In this document: piece after piece, positions 37,012 to 45,109 of the stretch
Layout: each line of letters begins with the position of its first letter
Position numbering within the stretch: the first letter of the stretch is position 1
DNA from: Vibrio cyclitrophicus
GTDB lineage: Bacteria > Pseudomonadota > Gammaproteobacteria > Enterobacterales > Vibrionaceae
Direction: 5' to 3'
Assembly (NCBI GenBank): GCA_023206055.1
Contig: CP065366.1
Coordinates: forward strand, 744,001 to 808,000
Length of the DNA: 64,000 bases
The notes under the pieces: model-generated
What the model was told of the DNA's origin: nothing
What the model saw: the letters and a program-made list of their open reading frames with translations, nothing else
Database searches by the model: none
Position numbers and translations under genes: made by a program

Positions 37012-38868
37012 GTGCTAAACCGTTACCCGTTATGGAAGTATTTGATGGTGGTGTTTGCCATCGCTATCGCTGCGTTGTACGCACTTCCAAATATATACGG
37101 TGAAGATCCGGCAGTTCAAGTTACAGGGGCGCGCGGCGCCTCTGTAGATATGTCTACGCTGGATGCTGTCACCAATGCTCTTGAAGCAGAAAACCTTTCT
37201 ACTAAATCCGTTGCTCTCGAAAACGGTTCCATTCTTGTTCGCTTTAACGACACAGATACGCAAATTAGTGCCCGTGATATCATCACAGAAGCACTAGGCG
37301 ATGACGTTATCGTTGCTTTAAACCTAGCGGCTTCAACTCCTGATTGGCTTGAATCTATTGGTGCTGCTCCAATGAAACTGGGTCTTGACCTACGTGGTGG
37401 TGTTCACTTCTTGATGGAAGTGGATATGGACGCTGCAATGGAAAAGCTCGTTGGCCAACAAGAAGAAGCGTTCCGCAGCGAACTTCGTGAAGAAAAAATC
37501 CGTTACCGTGCGATCCGCCCATCTGGTAAAGATGCGGTTGAAGTGATTCTGCGCAACGAAGAGCAGCTTGCTGAAGCGAAATCGCTACTGCAATCTAAGC
37601 ACCAAGATATGACGTTTGTAGACTCTGCATCTAACGGTCGTTTTTCTTTGGTTGCAAGCTTTACAGAGACTCGTCTTCAAGAAATCCGCAACTATGCGGT
37701 AGAGCAGAACATTACCATTCTACGTAACCGTGTGAACGAACTTGGTGTTGCTGAGCCTTTGGTTCAACGTCAAGGTTCTAGCCGTATCGTAGTGGAATTG
37801 CCGGGTGTTCAAGACACGGCTCGCGCTAAAGAGATTCTTGGTGCGACGGCGACACTTGAGTTCCGTGAAGTAGATAGCAGTGCTGATTTAGCCGCTGCCG
37901 CTTCTGGTCGTGCCCCTGCAGGTAGTGAAATTAAGCAAGATCGTGATGGTCGTCCTGTGGTACTTAAGAAGCGCGTTATTCTAGGCGGTTCAAGTATTAC
38001 TGATGCAAGCTCAAGTGTTGATGAATATGGTCGTCCTCAAGTTAACATCTCGCTAGACAGCGAAGGTGGTAGCAAGATGTCAGCGTTCTCTCGTCAGAAT
38101 ATCGGTAAGCTAATGGCTACGGTATTTGCAGAGTACAAAGACAGCGGTCGTAAAACACCGGAAGGTCGAGTTATCTTAAGTAAGCACGAAGAAGTGATTA
38201 ACCAAGCGACGATTCAGTCTGCGCTAGGCCGTAACTTCCGTATTACTGGTATCGACTCAACGGCTGAAGCTCATAACTTGGCACTTCTACTTCGTGCTGG
38301 TGCTCTGATTGCACCTATCTCGATTGTAGAAGAACGTACGATTGGTCCATCTATGGGTCAACAAAACATCGATATGGGTATCATGGCGATGGTTTGGGGT
38401 ATGGCTGCAGTTATGCTATTTACGCTGCTTTACTACCGTAGCTTTGGTCTGATTGCGAACGTTGCACTAATGGCGAACTTGGTGTTAATTATCGGTGTGA
38501 TGTCGATGATTCCTGGCGCAACCATGACCCTGCCCGGTATTGCCGGTATTGTATTAACGGTCGGTATGGCGGTCGATGCCAACGTATTGATCTTTGAGCG
38601 TATACGTGAAGAGCTTCGAGATGGACGCAGTCCACAACAAGCGATTCACCAAGGTTACGCGAACGCATTCAGCACAATCGCCGATGCCAACATCACCACA
38701 CTACTAACAGCAATCATTCTATTTGCTGTGGGTACAGGTGCGATTAAAGGCTTCGCGGTAACGCTGTCTATCGGTATCTTGACTTCAATGTTTACAGCTA
38801 TTATCGGAACACGTTGTATCGTGAACCTGATGTATGGCGGCAAACGCGTTAAAAAACTGTCGATCTAA
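37012..38868 (+). CDS. secD: Protein translocase subunit SecD
   Basis: Protein of 618 residues from a GTG at 37012 (E. coli 615). First helix about 10-27, then the large periplasmic P1 domain containing MKLGLDLRGGVHFLMEVD, and five C-terminal helices with GMAVDANVLIFERIREE (catalytic proton-path region). With SecF it uses proton motive force to pull preproteins across the inner membrane. secF follows after 14 bp. Confidence 0.98.
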   Translation: MLNRYPLWKYLMVVFAIAIAALYALPNIYGEDPAVQVTGARGASVDMSTLDAVTNALEAENLSTKSVALENGSILVRFNDTDTQISARDIITEALGDDVIVALNLAASTPDWLESIGAAPMKLGLDLRGGVHFLMEVDMDAAMEKLVGQQEEAFRSELREEKIRYRAIRPSGKDAVEVILRNEEQLAEAKSLLQSKHQDMTFVDSASNGRFSLVASFTETRLQEIRNYAVEQNITILRNRVNELGVAEPLVQRQGSSRIVVELPGVQDTARAKEILGATATLEFREVDSSADLAAAASGRAPAGSEIKQDRDGRPVVLKKRVILGGSSITDASSSVDEYGRPQVNISLDSEGGSKMSAFSRQNIGKLMATVFAEYKDSGRKTPEGRVILSKHEEVINQATIQSALGRNFRITGIDSTAEAHNLALLLRAGALIAPISIVEERTIGPSMGQQNIDMGIMAMVWGMAAVMLFTLLYYRSFGLIANVALMANLVLIIGVMSMIPGATMTLPGIAGIVLTVGMAVDANVLIFERIREELRDGRSPQQAIHQGYANAFSTIADANITTLLTAIILFAVGTGAIKGFAVTLSIGILTSMFTAIIGTRCIVNLMYGGKRVKKLSI

Positions 38869-38882
38869 GGCTAGGAATTAAT

Positions 38883-39830
38883 ATGTTTCAGATTCTAAAA
38901 GCAGACAAAATGATCGACTTTATGCGTTGGTCAAAGGTTGCCTTTGTTTTTTCTATCTTGATGATTGGTACTGCTATCTTCACCCTAACAACGAAATCGT
39001 TGAACTGGGGTCTAGATTTTACCGGCGGTACTTTGATTGAAGTTGGTTTTGAACAACCGGCACACCTTCCTGATATTCGTAGTGCACTGGAAGCCGAAGG
39101 CTTTGGTGATGCGACGGTACAGAATTTCGGTTCAGCTCGTGATGTAATGGTTCGTCTACGTCCACGTGATGGAGTAGCGGGCGAGACACTTGGTAACCAG
39201 ATCCTTTCTGCGATTGAGAGCGGTACTGGTGAGCAAGTCGAAATGCGTCGTATCGAGTTCGTTGGTCCTAACGTGGGTGACGAATTAACAGAAGCGGGTG
39301 GCCTTGCTATCCTAGTTTCTCTTATCTGTATCTTGATCTACGTATCCGTGCGATTTGAATGGCGTTTGGCAGCGGGTGCGGTATTAGCACTTGCGCACGA
39401 CGTTATCATCACGCTGGGTGTATTCTCTCTAATGCAAATTGAGGTCGACCTTACCATCGTGGCAGCCTTGCTAACGGTAGTCGGTTACTCCCTCAACGAT
39501 ACCATCGTTGTATTCGACCGTATCCGTGAGAACTTCCGTAAGATGCGTAAGGGTGAAGCACCTGAAGTACTGAACAGCTCAATCACACAAACATTGAGCC
39601 GTACATTGATCACTTCTGGTACAACGTTATTCGTAGTTATCGCACTGTTTGTCCAGGGCGGCGCTATGATTCACGGCTTCGCAACCGCACTTCTACTGGG
39701 TATTACGGTTGGTACTTACTCTTCTATCTACGTTGCATCTGCACTGGCTATGAAGTTGGGTATTACGCGTGAACACCTAATGCCACCGCAAGTGGACAAA
39801 GAAGGTGAAGAGTTTGACGAGATGCCTTAG
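38883..39830 (+). CDS. secF: Protein translocase subunit SecF
   Basis: Protein of 315 residues (E. coli 323), with six membrane helices, GLDFTGGTLIEV in the periplasmic part, and SLNDTIVVFDRIREN and SRTLITSGTTL in the membrane domain. It forms the SecDF complex with the preceding gene. The operon ends 27 bp later at a strong terminator. Confidence 0.98.
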   Translation: MFQILKADKMIDFMRWSKVAFVFSILMIGTAIFTLTTKSLNWGLDFTGGTLIEVGFEQPAHLPDIRSALEAEGFGDATVQNFGSARDVMVRLRPRDGVAGETLGNQILSAIESGTGEQVEMRRIEFVGPNVGDELTEAGGLAILVSLICILIYVSVRFEWRLAAGAVLALAHDVIITLGVFSLMQIEVDLTIVAALLTVVGYSLNDTIVVFDRIRENFRKMRKGEAPEVLNSSITQTLSRTLITSGTTLFVVIALFVQGGAMIHGFATALLLGITVGTYSSIYVASALAMKLGITREHLMPPQVDKEGEEFDEMP

Positions 39831-39856
39831 GCCTTGGCTTAATAAGTTTCGCTAAA

Positions 39857-39889
39857 CAAAAAAACCGCTGCCTAGTCAGCGGTTTTTTT
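39857..39889 (+). terminator. yajC-secDF terminator
   Basis: AACCGCTG and CAGCGGTT with loop CCTAGT, flanked by an A-run and followed by a seven-base T-run. Confidence 0.93.
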
Positions 39890-39990
39890 ACGTCTGTATT
39901 TTGTCGATAAGCTCAATCCAATTAATCAGCGAAGTGCGTTGTGCTCATCGCGACTAACCGCCATCTTGCTCGTAGCTCGTATCGCAGATA

Positions 39991-40018
39991 AAAAAAAGCC
40001 TCGCAATAGCGAGGCTTT
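39991..40018 (-). terminator. suhB terminator
   Basis: GCCTCGC and GCGAGGC arms with AATA loop. On the minus strand a run of seven T follows. It lies about 45 bp beyond the suhB stop. Confidence 0.88.
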
Positions 40019-40064
40019 GAAAATCTTCTGCTCTTAACTAAAGAGCATTAACGTAAGGTCTGAA

Positions 40065-40868
40065 TTACTTCAGCATACCTTCGTTAGAGTTCTCACGAAC
40101 GTGCTTAAGAATAGACTTAACACCACGTGCGCTAGAAGCAACAACATTACCAGACGTCATGTAATCAGTACCGCCAGCAAAGTCAGTCATGATAGCGCCA
40201 GCTTCACGAGCGATTAAATCGCCAGCTGCTAGATCCCATGGCTTAAGGCCAAGTTCTAGGTAACCATCAACACGGCCAGCTGCTAGGTAACATAAGTCAA
40301 GAGCAGGAGAACCTGTACGACGGAAATCAGCACAGTCGATGAATAGACCAGAGATGATCTTCATGAAAGATTCAGAGTGTTGTTTTTGCTTGAATGGGAA
40401 ACCAGTCGCTAGAACAGTACCTTGAAGGTCTTTTAGTTGAGTAACACGCATACGAGCGTTGTTAAGTTGAGCGCCAGCGCCACGTTGAGCTGTGAATAGC
40501 TCGTTTAGCATTGGGTCATAAACACAAGCAACTTCTGTACGACCGTTCATGCGAACAGCGATAGATACAGAGAAGTGAGGGAAACCTTTTACAAAGTTGT
40601 TGGTGCCATCTAGTGGGTCAACGATCCATTGTACGTCAGAGTCTTTACCTTCAGTCAGGCCTGACTCTTCAGAAATAATGCTGTGCTCTGGGTAAGATGA
40701 TTTGATTGTCTCAATAATCATGTACTCAGCTTCTTGAGCAATGTTAGTAACGTAATCGTTGTTACCTTTTAGAGACGATTCGATCTTATCAGTTGTTTCT
40801 AGAGATTTAGCAATATGGTTGCCAGCTTTACGCGCAGCGCGTATCGCAATGTTTAGCATTGGATGCAT
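40065..40868 (-). CDS. suhB: SuhB, inositol-1-monophosphatase / rRNA antitermination factor
   Basis: Protein of 267 residues (E. coli 267) starting MHPMLNIAIRAARKAGN, nearly identical to the E. coli start. The metal-binding motifs are IISEESGL, WIVDPLDGTNNF and WDLAAGDLIAREAGA. Besides inositol phosphatase activity, E. coli SuhB joins the rRNA antitermination complex that uses boxA sites such as those in this window. Divergent from trmJ. Confidence 0.96.
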   Translation of the reverse strand: MHPMLNIAIRAARKAGNHIAKSLETTDKIESSLKGNNDYVTNIAQEAEYMIIETIKSSYPEHSIISEESGLTEGKDSDVQWIVDPLDGTNNFVKGFPHFSVSIAVRMNGRTEVACVYDPMLNELFTAQRGAGAQLNNARMRVTQLKDLQGTVLATGFPFKQKQHSESFMKIISGLFIDCADFRRTGSPALDLCYLAAGRVDGYLELGLKPWDLAAGDLIAREAGAIMTDFAGGTDYMTSGNVVASSARGVKSILKHVRENSNEGMLK

Positions 40869-41049
40869 ATGGTTTTTCCCACAAGATGTTAAAGAACAAT
40901 TTAAAGCGGCGGCGAGTATACCAAAGTTTTACCAAAAGGGAAGTGGTTATTTTTTGAACTCTTGGTTTCACATTACGCGAAGGGTCTGACCATTTTACTT
41001 TGCTATGTGTTAATATCTCGCGATTATTTTTAAAGTGGTGTCATATAGC

Positions 41050-41778
41050 ATGTTAGACAATGTAAAAGTCGTTCTGGTTGGTACGTCTCATTCGGGAAAT
41101 ATCGGATCAGCAGCTCGCGCAATGAAAGTGATGGGTTTGAGTCAATTAGTTCTTGTAGACCCTCAATGTGAAGTTGACGAGCAGACCTTAGCACTGGCTG
41201 CTGGTGCAGGTGACATCGCAGAAAACGCGACGATTGTTTCTACTCTTGAAGAAGCAGTAAGAGACTGTGGTTTGGTTGTGGGTTCAAGTGCTCGTTCTCG
41301 TACGCTTGAATGGCCAATGCTTGAGCCTCGTGAGTGTGGTGAAAAGTTTGCGGTTGAAGGTCAGAAGCACCCAGTAGCATTAGTCTTTGGCCGTGAGCGT
41401 ACTGGCTTAACTAACGATGAACTGCAGAAGTGTCATTATCATGTATGCATTCCAGCTAACCCAGAATACAGCTCGCTAAACCTAGCAATGGCAGTACAGA
41501 CACTAAGCTACGAAGTGCGTGTTGCACATCTTGATATGGTGGCTAGCCAATATCAGCCACAGCAACAAGATGAGTACCCACGTCACGAAGAGCTAGAAAT
41601 GTTCTATGAGCACCTTGAAAAAGTGATCATTGATACCCAATTTATCTCTAAGGATAAGCCGGGCCAGGTGATGAATAAGCTACGTCGTCTGTTCAGTCGA
41701 GCTCGTCCAGAACTGCAAGAAATCAACACGCTTCGCGGTATTTTGACTTCTATTGAGAAGAGCAAAAACGACAAATAA
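41050..41778 (+). CDS. trmJ: tRNA (cytidine/uridine-2'-O)-methyltransferase TrmJ
   Basis: From ATG 41050 the product has 242 residues (E. coli 246); an in-frame GTG at 41035 adds five residues. SPOUT-fold motifs: GTSHSGNIGSAARAM, ALVFGRERTGLTNDEL and NPEYSSLNLAMAVQ (knot). It methylates position 32 of several tRNAs. The usual gammaproteobacterial order suhB-trmJ-iscR is kept. Confidence 0.95.
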   Translation: MLDNVKVVLVGTSHSGNIGSAARAMKVMGLSQLVLVDPQCEVDEQTLALAAGAGDIAENATIVSTLEEAVRDCGLVVGSSARSRTLEWPMLEPRECGEKFAVEGQKHPVALVFGRERTGLTNDELQKCHYHVCIPANPEYSSLNLAMAVQTLSYEVRVAHLDMVASQYQPQQQDEYPRHEELEMFYEHLEKVIIDTQFISKDKPGQVMNKLRRLFSRARPELQEINTLRGILTSIEKSKNDK

Positions 41779-41802
41779 AGCCCGCACTAATCCTAAGGGT
41801 GA

Positions 41803-41852
41803 ATACCTGACTAAAATAGTCAACTAAATACTTGACCAATTTAGTCGGGTAT
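41803..41852 (+). promoter_or_regulatory. Two abutting type-1 IscR sites
   Basis: Two 25-bp sites lie back to back at 41803-41827 and 41828-41852. They read ATACCTGACT...AGTCAACTAA and ATACTTGACC...AGTCGGGTAT, matching the [2Fe-2S]-IscR consensus (ATASYYGACT-N5-AGTCRRSTAT style). They lie 43-92 bp before the iscR ATG and should mediate autorepression. Confidence 0.88.
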
Positions 41853-41894
41853 GGGAAGATTCCAACCACATAAACAATGTGGATACGGTGTGAT

Positions 41895-42416
41895 ATGAAA
41901 CTTACATCTAAAGGAAGATATGCGGTAACAGCTATGCTAGATGTAGCACTGCATTCGCAAAAAAGCCCAGTTCCTCTGGCTGACATTTCAGAGCGACAAG
42001 GCATTTCGTTATCTTACTTAGAGCAACTTTTTTCTAAGTTACGTAAAGCTGGCTTAGTTGCTAGTGTTCGCGGCCCTGGTGGTGGTTACCGTTTAGGTGC
42101 TGAAGCGAGCGACATCGCTGTCGGAACTGTGATTGCTGCAGTCGACGAATCAGTTGATGCGACTAAGTGTCACGGTCGAGCAGATTGCCAAGGTGGTAGT
42201 CGTTGTTTAACTCACACTCTATGGCGTGATTTAAGCTCCCGAATCAGCAGCTTCTTAAACGACATTACGCTCGGTGAGCTGATGAAAGATAACGAAGTTT
42301 TAGAAATTTCTGATCGTCAAGATATCGATCTTGCGGTTAATAATGGTTTTGCACATAAAAATACGAGCACTACAACGATTAGTGCAGCACCTCACGGTGT
42401 TAATGCCCGCTCTTAG
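41895..42416 (+). CDS. iscR: Iron-sulfur cluster regulator IscR
   Basis: From ATG 41895 the product has 173 residues (E. coli 162), starting MKLTSKGRYAVTAMLDVA. Rrf2-type winged helix includes ISLSYLEQLFSKLRKAGLV. Cluster-ligand cysteines are in KCHGRADCQGGSRC (three Cys, spacing as in IscR). It represses the isc operon when holo. An in-frame ATG at 41877 is unlikely. Only 27 bp separate it from iscS. Confidence 0.97.
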   Translation: MKLTSKGRYAVTAMLDVALHSQKSPVPLADISERQGISLSYLEQLFSKLRKAGLVASVRGPGGGYRLGAEASDIAVGTVIAAVDESVDATKCHGRADCQGGSRCLTHTLWRDLSSRISSFLNDITLGELMKDNEVLEISDRQDIDLAVNNGFAHKNTSTTTISAAPHGVNARS

Positions 42417-42427
42417 CGGTCAGTTTT
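42407..42427 (+). promoter_or_regulatory. Small hairpin with T-run across the iscR stop
   Basis: CCGCT (42407-42411) and AGCGG (42415-42419), loop CTT, then TCAGTTTTT. The stem is only 5 bp but GC-rich and covers the iscR stop codon. It might attenuate transcription into iscS or act as a processing point. Confidence 0.35.
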
Positions 42428-42443
42428 TACATTGGAGTAGAAA

Positions 42444-43658
42444 ATGAAACTGCCTATTTACTTTGACTATTCAGCTACATGCCCAGTCGATCCACGAGTT
42501 GCTGAGAAAATGGTTCAGTGCATGACGATGGACGGTAACTTCGGTAACCCTGCATCTCGTTCACACCGTTACGGCTGGCAGGCAGAAGAAGCAGTAGATA
42601 ATGCTCGTGAGCAAATTGCTGACCTATTAAATGCAGACCCACGTGAAATTGTTTTCACTTCAGGTGCTACAGAGTCAGATAACCTTGCGATTAAAGGTGC
42701 AGCGCACTTTTACGAGAAGAAAGGTAAGCACGTAATCACGTGCAAAACAGAACACAAAGCGGTTCTTGATCCATGTCGCCAACTAGAGCGTGAAGGTTTT
42801 GAGGTAACTTACCTTGAGCCAGAAGCAAACGGCATCATCGATCTAGACAAGCTACAAGCTGCAATGCGTGAAGACACTGTTCTAGTTTCTATCATGCACG
42901 TTAACAACGAGATTGGTGTAATCCAAGATATCTCTGCAATCGGCGAACTATGTCGTTCACGCAAGATCATCTTCCACGTTGATGCGGCTCAGTCTGCGGG
43001 TAAAATCCCACTAGACGTACAAGAGATGAAAGTTGACCTAATCTCACTTTCAGCTCACAAAATGTATGGCCCTAAAGGTATCGGTGCACTTTACGTTCGT
43101 CGTAAGCCACGTATCCGTCTTGAAGCGCAAATGCACGGCGGCGGTCATGAGCGTGGTTTCCGTTCAGGTACGCTTGCTACTCACCAAATCGTGGGTATGG
43201 GCGAAGCATGTGCTGTTGCTAAGCAAGACATGCAGAAAGATTACGATCACGCTCTAGCACTTCGTGAGCGCCTATTGAAAGGTGTTCAAGATCTAGAAGC
43301 GGTAACCGTAAACGGTGACTTAGACCAACGTGTACCACACAACCTAAACGTGAGCTTTGCTTTCGTTGAAGGTGAATCTCTGCTTATGTCTTTAAAAGAC
43401 CTAGCGGTATCATCAGGTTCTGCATGTACATCAGCAAGCCTAGAGCCTTCATACGTTCTACGTGCTCTTGGTCTTAATGATGAACTGGCACACAGCTCAG
43501 TACGTTTCTCATTCGGCCGTTTCACAACGGAAGAAGAAATCGACTACGCGATTGCACAGATCCGTGTAGCGGTAAACAAATTACGCGACATGTCTCCTCT
43601 ATGGGATATGTATAAAGAAGGGATTGATTTGAACACTGTTGAGTGGGCTCATCACTAA
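42444..43658 (+). CDS. iscS: Cysteine desulfurase IscS
   Basis: Protein of 404 residues (E. coli 404). PLP lysine in SLSAHKMYGPKG (near 206) and persulfide Cys in SSGSACTSAS (near 328). MKLPIYFDYSATCPVDPRV is the usual start. It supplies sulfur to IscU, tRNA thiolation and cofactors. First enzyme gene of the operon. Confidence 0.98.
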   Translation: MKLPIYFDYSATCPVDPRVAEKMVQCMTMDGNFGNPASRSHRYGWQAEEAVDNAREQIADLLNADPREIVFTSGATESDNLAIKGAAHFYEKKGKHVITCKTEHKAVLDPCRQLEREGFEVTYLEPEANGIIDLDKLQAAMREDTVLVSIMHVNNEIGVIQDISAIGELCRSRKIIFHVDAAQSAGKIPLDVQEMKVDLISLSAHKMYGPKGIGALYVRRKPRIRLEAQMHGGGHERGFRSGTLATHQIVGMGEACAVAKQDMQKDYDHALALRERLLKGVQDLEAVTVNGDLDQRVPHNLNVSFAFVEGESLLMSLKDLAVSSGSACTSASLEPSYVLRALGLNDELAHSSVRFSFGRFTTEEEIDYAIAQIRVAVNKLRDMSPLWDMYKEGIDLNTVEWAHH

Positions 43659-43691
43659 TCTCACGGAAATAGAGGATTCGAGGTAACTATC

Positions 43692-44069
43692 ATGGCATAT
43701 AGCGAAAAAGTAATTGATCACTACGAAAACCCACGTAACGTAGGTTCGTTTGATAAAGAAGACCCAAGTGTAGGTAGCGGCATGGTTGGCGCACCGGCTT
43801 GTGGTGACGTAATGAAACTGCAAATCAAAGTATCTGCAGAAGGTATTATTGAAGACGCAAAATTCAAGACTTATGGTTGCGGTAGCGCAATCGCTTCTAG
43901 CTCACTGGTTACAGAGTGGGTTAAAGGTAAAAGCATTGACGAAGCAGCGGCTATCAAAAACTCTGAAATCGCAGAAGAGCTAGAATTACCACCAGTGAAA
44001 GTTCACTGTTCAATTCTTGCTGAAGATGCAATCAAAGCAGCGGTTGCGGATTACAAAAAGAAGCACTAA
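43692..44069 (+). CDS. iscU: Iron-sulfur scaffold protein IscU
   Basis: Protein of 125 residues (E. coli 128). The three ligand cysteines are in GAPACGDV, TYGCGSA and KVHCSILAEDA. LPPVKVHCS is the HscA-recognised motif (LPPVK), matching the chaperone genes downstream. It starts 33 bp after iscS. Confidence 0.98.
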   Translation: MAYSEKVIDHYENPRNVGSFDKEDPSVGSGMVGAPACGDVMKLQIKVSAEGIIEDAKFKTYGCGSAIASSSLVTEWVKGKSIDEAAAIKNSEIAEELELPPVKVHCSILAEDAIKAAVADYKKKH

Positions 44070-44108
44070 TCGTTTCGACAACGTAATCACTTCAAAAAAG
44101 TAATATTT

Positions 44109-44129
44109 GGGAGCATCCTTTGTGCTCCC
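44109..44129 (+). other. Intercistronic hairpin iscU-iscA
   Basis: GGGAGCA and TGCTCCC, 7-bp stem, loop TCCTTTG, no T-run. Likely an mRNA stability or processing element rather than a terminator. Confidence 0.5.
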
Positions 44130-44167
44130 CCTGAGTTCTCAATTTATATAAAACACAAGGTTGTAGT

Positions 44168-44491
44168 ATGGCCATCACCATGACAGATACGGCAGCAAGC
44201 CGAGTTCAAGCTTTCCTAGATAACCGTGGTAAAGGTCTCGGGTTACGCTTAGCAGTAAAAACTACTGGCTGTTCGGGTATGGCGTATGTACTGGAATTCG
44301 TTGACGAGCTTAACGAAGAAGATGAAGTGTTTGAGCATTCAGGTGTTAAGGTCATCATTGATCCAAAGAGCCTAGTATACCTAGACGGTACTGAGCTTGA
44401 TTATGTAAAAGAAGGCCTAAACGAAGGTTTTGAATTCAACAACCCGAACGCGAAAGGCGAATGTGGTTGTGGTGAGAGCTTCAATGTTTAA
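44168..44491 (+). CDS. iscA: A-type iron-sulfur carrier IscA
   Basis: Protein of 107 residues (E. coli 107) with ligand cysteines in KTTGCSGMAY (near 36) and the C-terminal GECGCGESF pair. It carries iron or clusters to apoproteins. Hairpins flank the gene on both sides. Confidence 0.97.
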   Translation: MAITMTDTAASRVQAFLDNRGKGLGLRLAVKTTGCSGMAYVLEFVDELNEEDEVFEHSGVKVIIDPKSLVYLDGTELDYVKEGLNEGFEFNNPNAKGECGCGESFNV

Positions 44492-44529
44492 ACGCTTGAA
44501 TCGTTAAGCGTTGTAAGCGAAGAATAAAA

Positions 44530-44553
44530 TTAGGCTCTGAACAAAGAGCCTAA
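44530..44553 (+). other. Intercistronic hairpin iscA-hscB
   Basis: TTAGGCTCT and AGAGCCTAA form a perfect 9-bp stem with loop GAACAA, ending 19 bp before the hscB ATG. No T-run. Confidence 0.55.
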
Positions 44554-44571
44554 ACTTAGGACCACCTTTAC

Positions 44572-45087
44572 ATGAATCATTTCGAATTATTTGGGCTACC
44601 ACTTCAGTTTCAACTGGATGGTAGCCTTCTTTCTTCTCAGTTTAGAGATCTGCAACGCCAATTCCATCCTGATAAATTTGCGATAGCTTCTGAGCGTGAC
44701 CGCTTATTAGCCGTGCAAAAAGCGGCACAAATCAACGATGCGTATCAGGTATTGAAGAATCCAATCAGCCGAGCAGAATACCTGTTGGTTCAACACGGAG
44801 AAGACATTCGTGGCGAACAACAAACCATGCAAGATCCTATGTTCCTGATGGAGCAAATGGAATTGCGTGAAGAGCTGGAAGATATCGCAGACAGTTCTGA
44901 ACCTGAAGATGCGCTATTTGCATTTGAAGGCAAGGTTAGCAAAATGTATAAACAACAATTAAGTGCTATCCAACAAGAACTCGAAAGCGAAGCTTGGCTA
45001 GAAGCTGCAGACCGAGTAAGAAAGCTTAAGTTTATTGCAAAATTAAAGAATGAAATCGAATTAGTTGAAGATCGTTTGATCGGCTAG
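44572..45087 (+). CDS. hscB: Co-chaperone HscB
   Basis: Protein of 171 residues (E. coli 171). N-terminal J domain with the HPD tripeptide in RQFHPDKFA near residue 32. The C-terminal helical domain binds IscU. It stimulates the HscA ATPase encoded next. Confidence 0.97.
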   Translation: MNHFELFGLPLQFQLDGSLLSSQFRDLQRQFHPDKFAIASERDRLLAVQKAAQINDAYQVLKNPISRAEYLLVQHGEDIRGEQQTMQDPMFLMEQMELREELEDIADSSEPEDALFAFEGKVSKMYKQQLSAIQQELESEAWLEAADRVRKLKFIAKLKNEIELVEDRLIG

Positions 45088-45109
45088 TTTGTATAACAAG
45101 GACACATCC

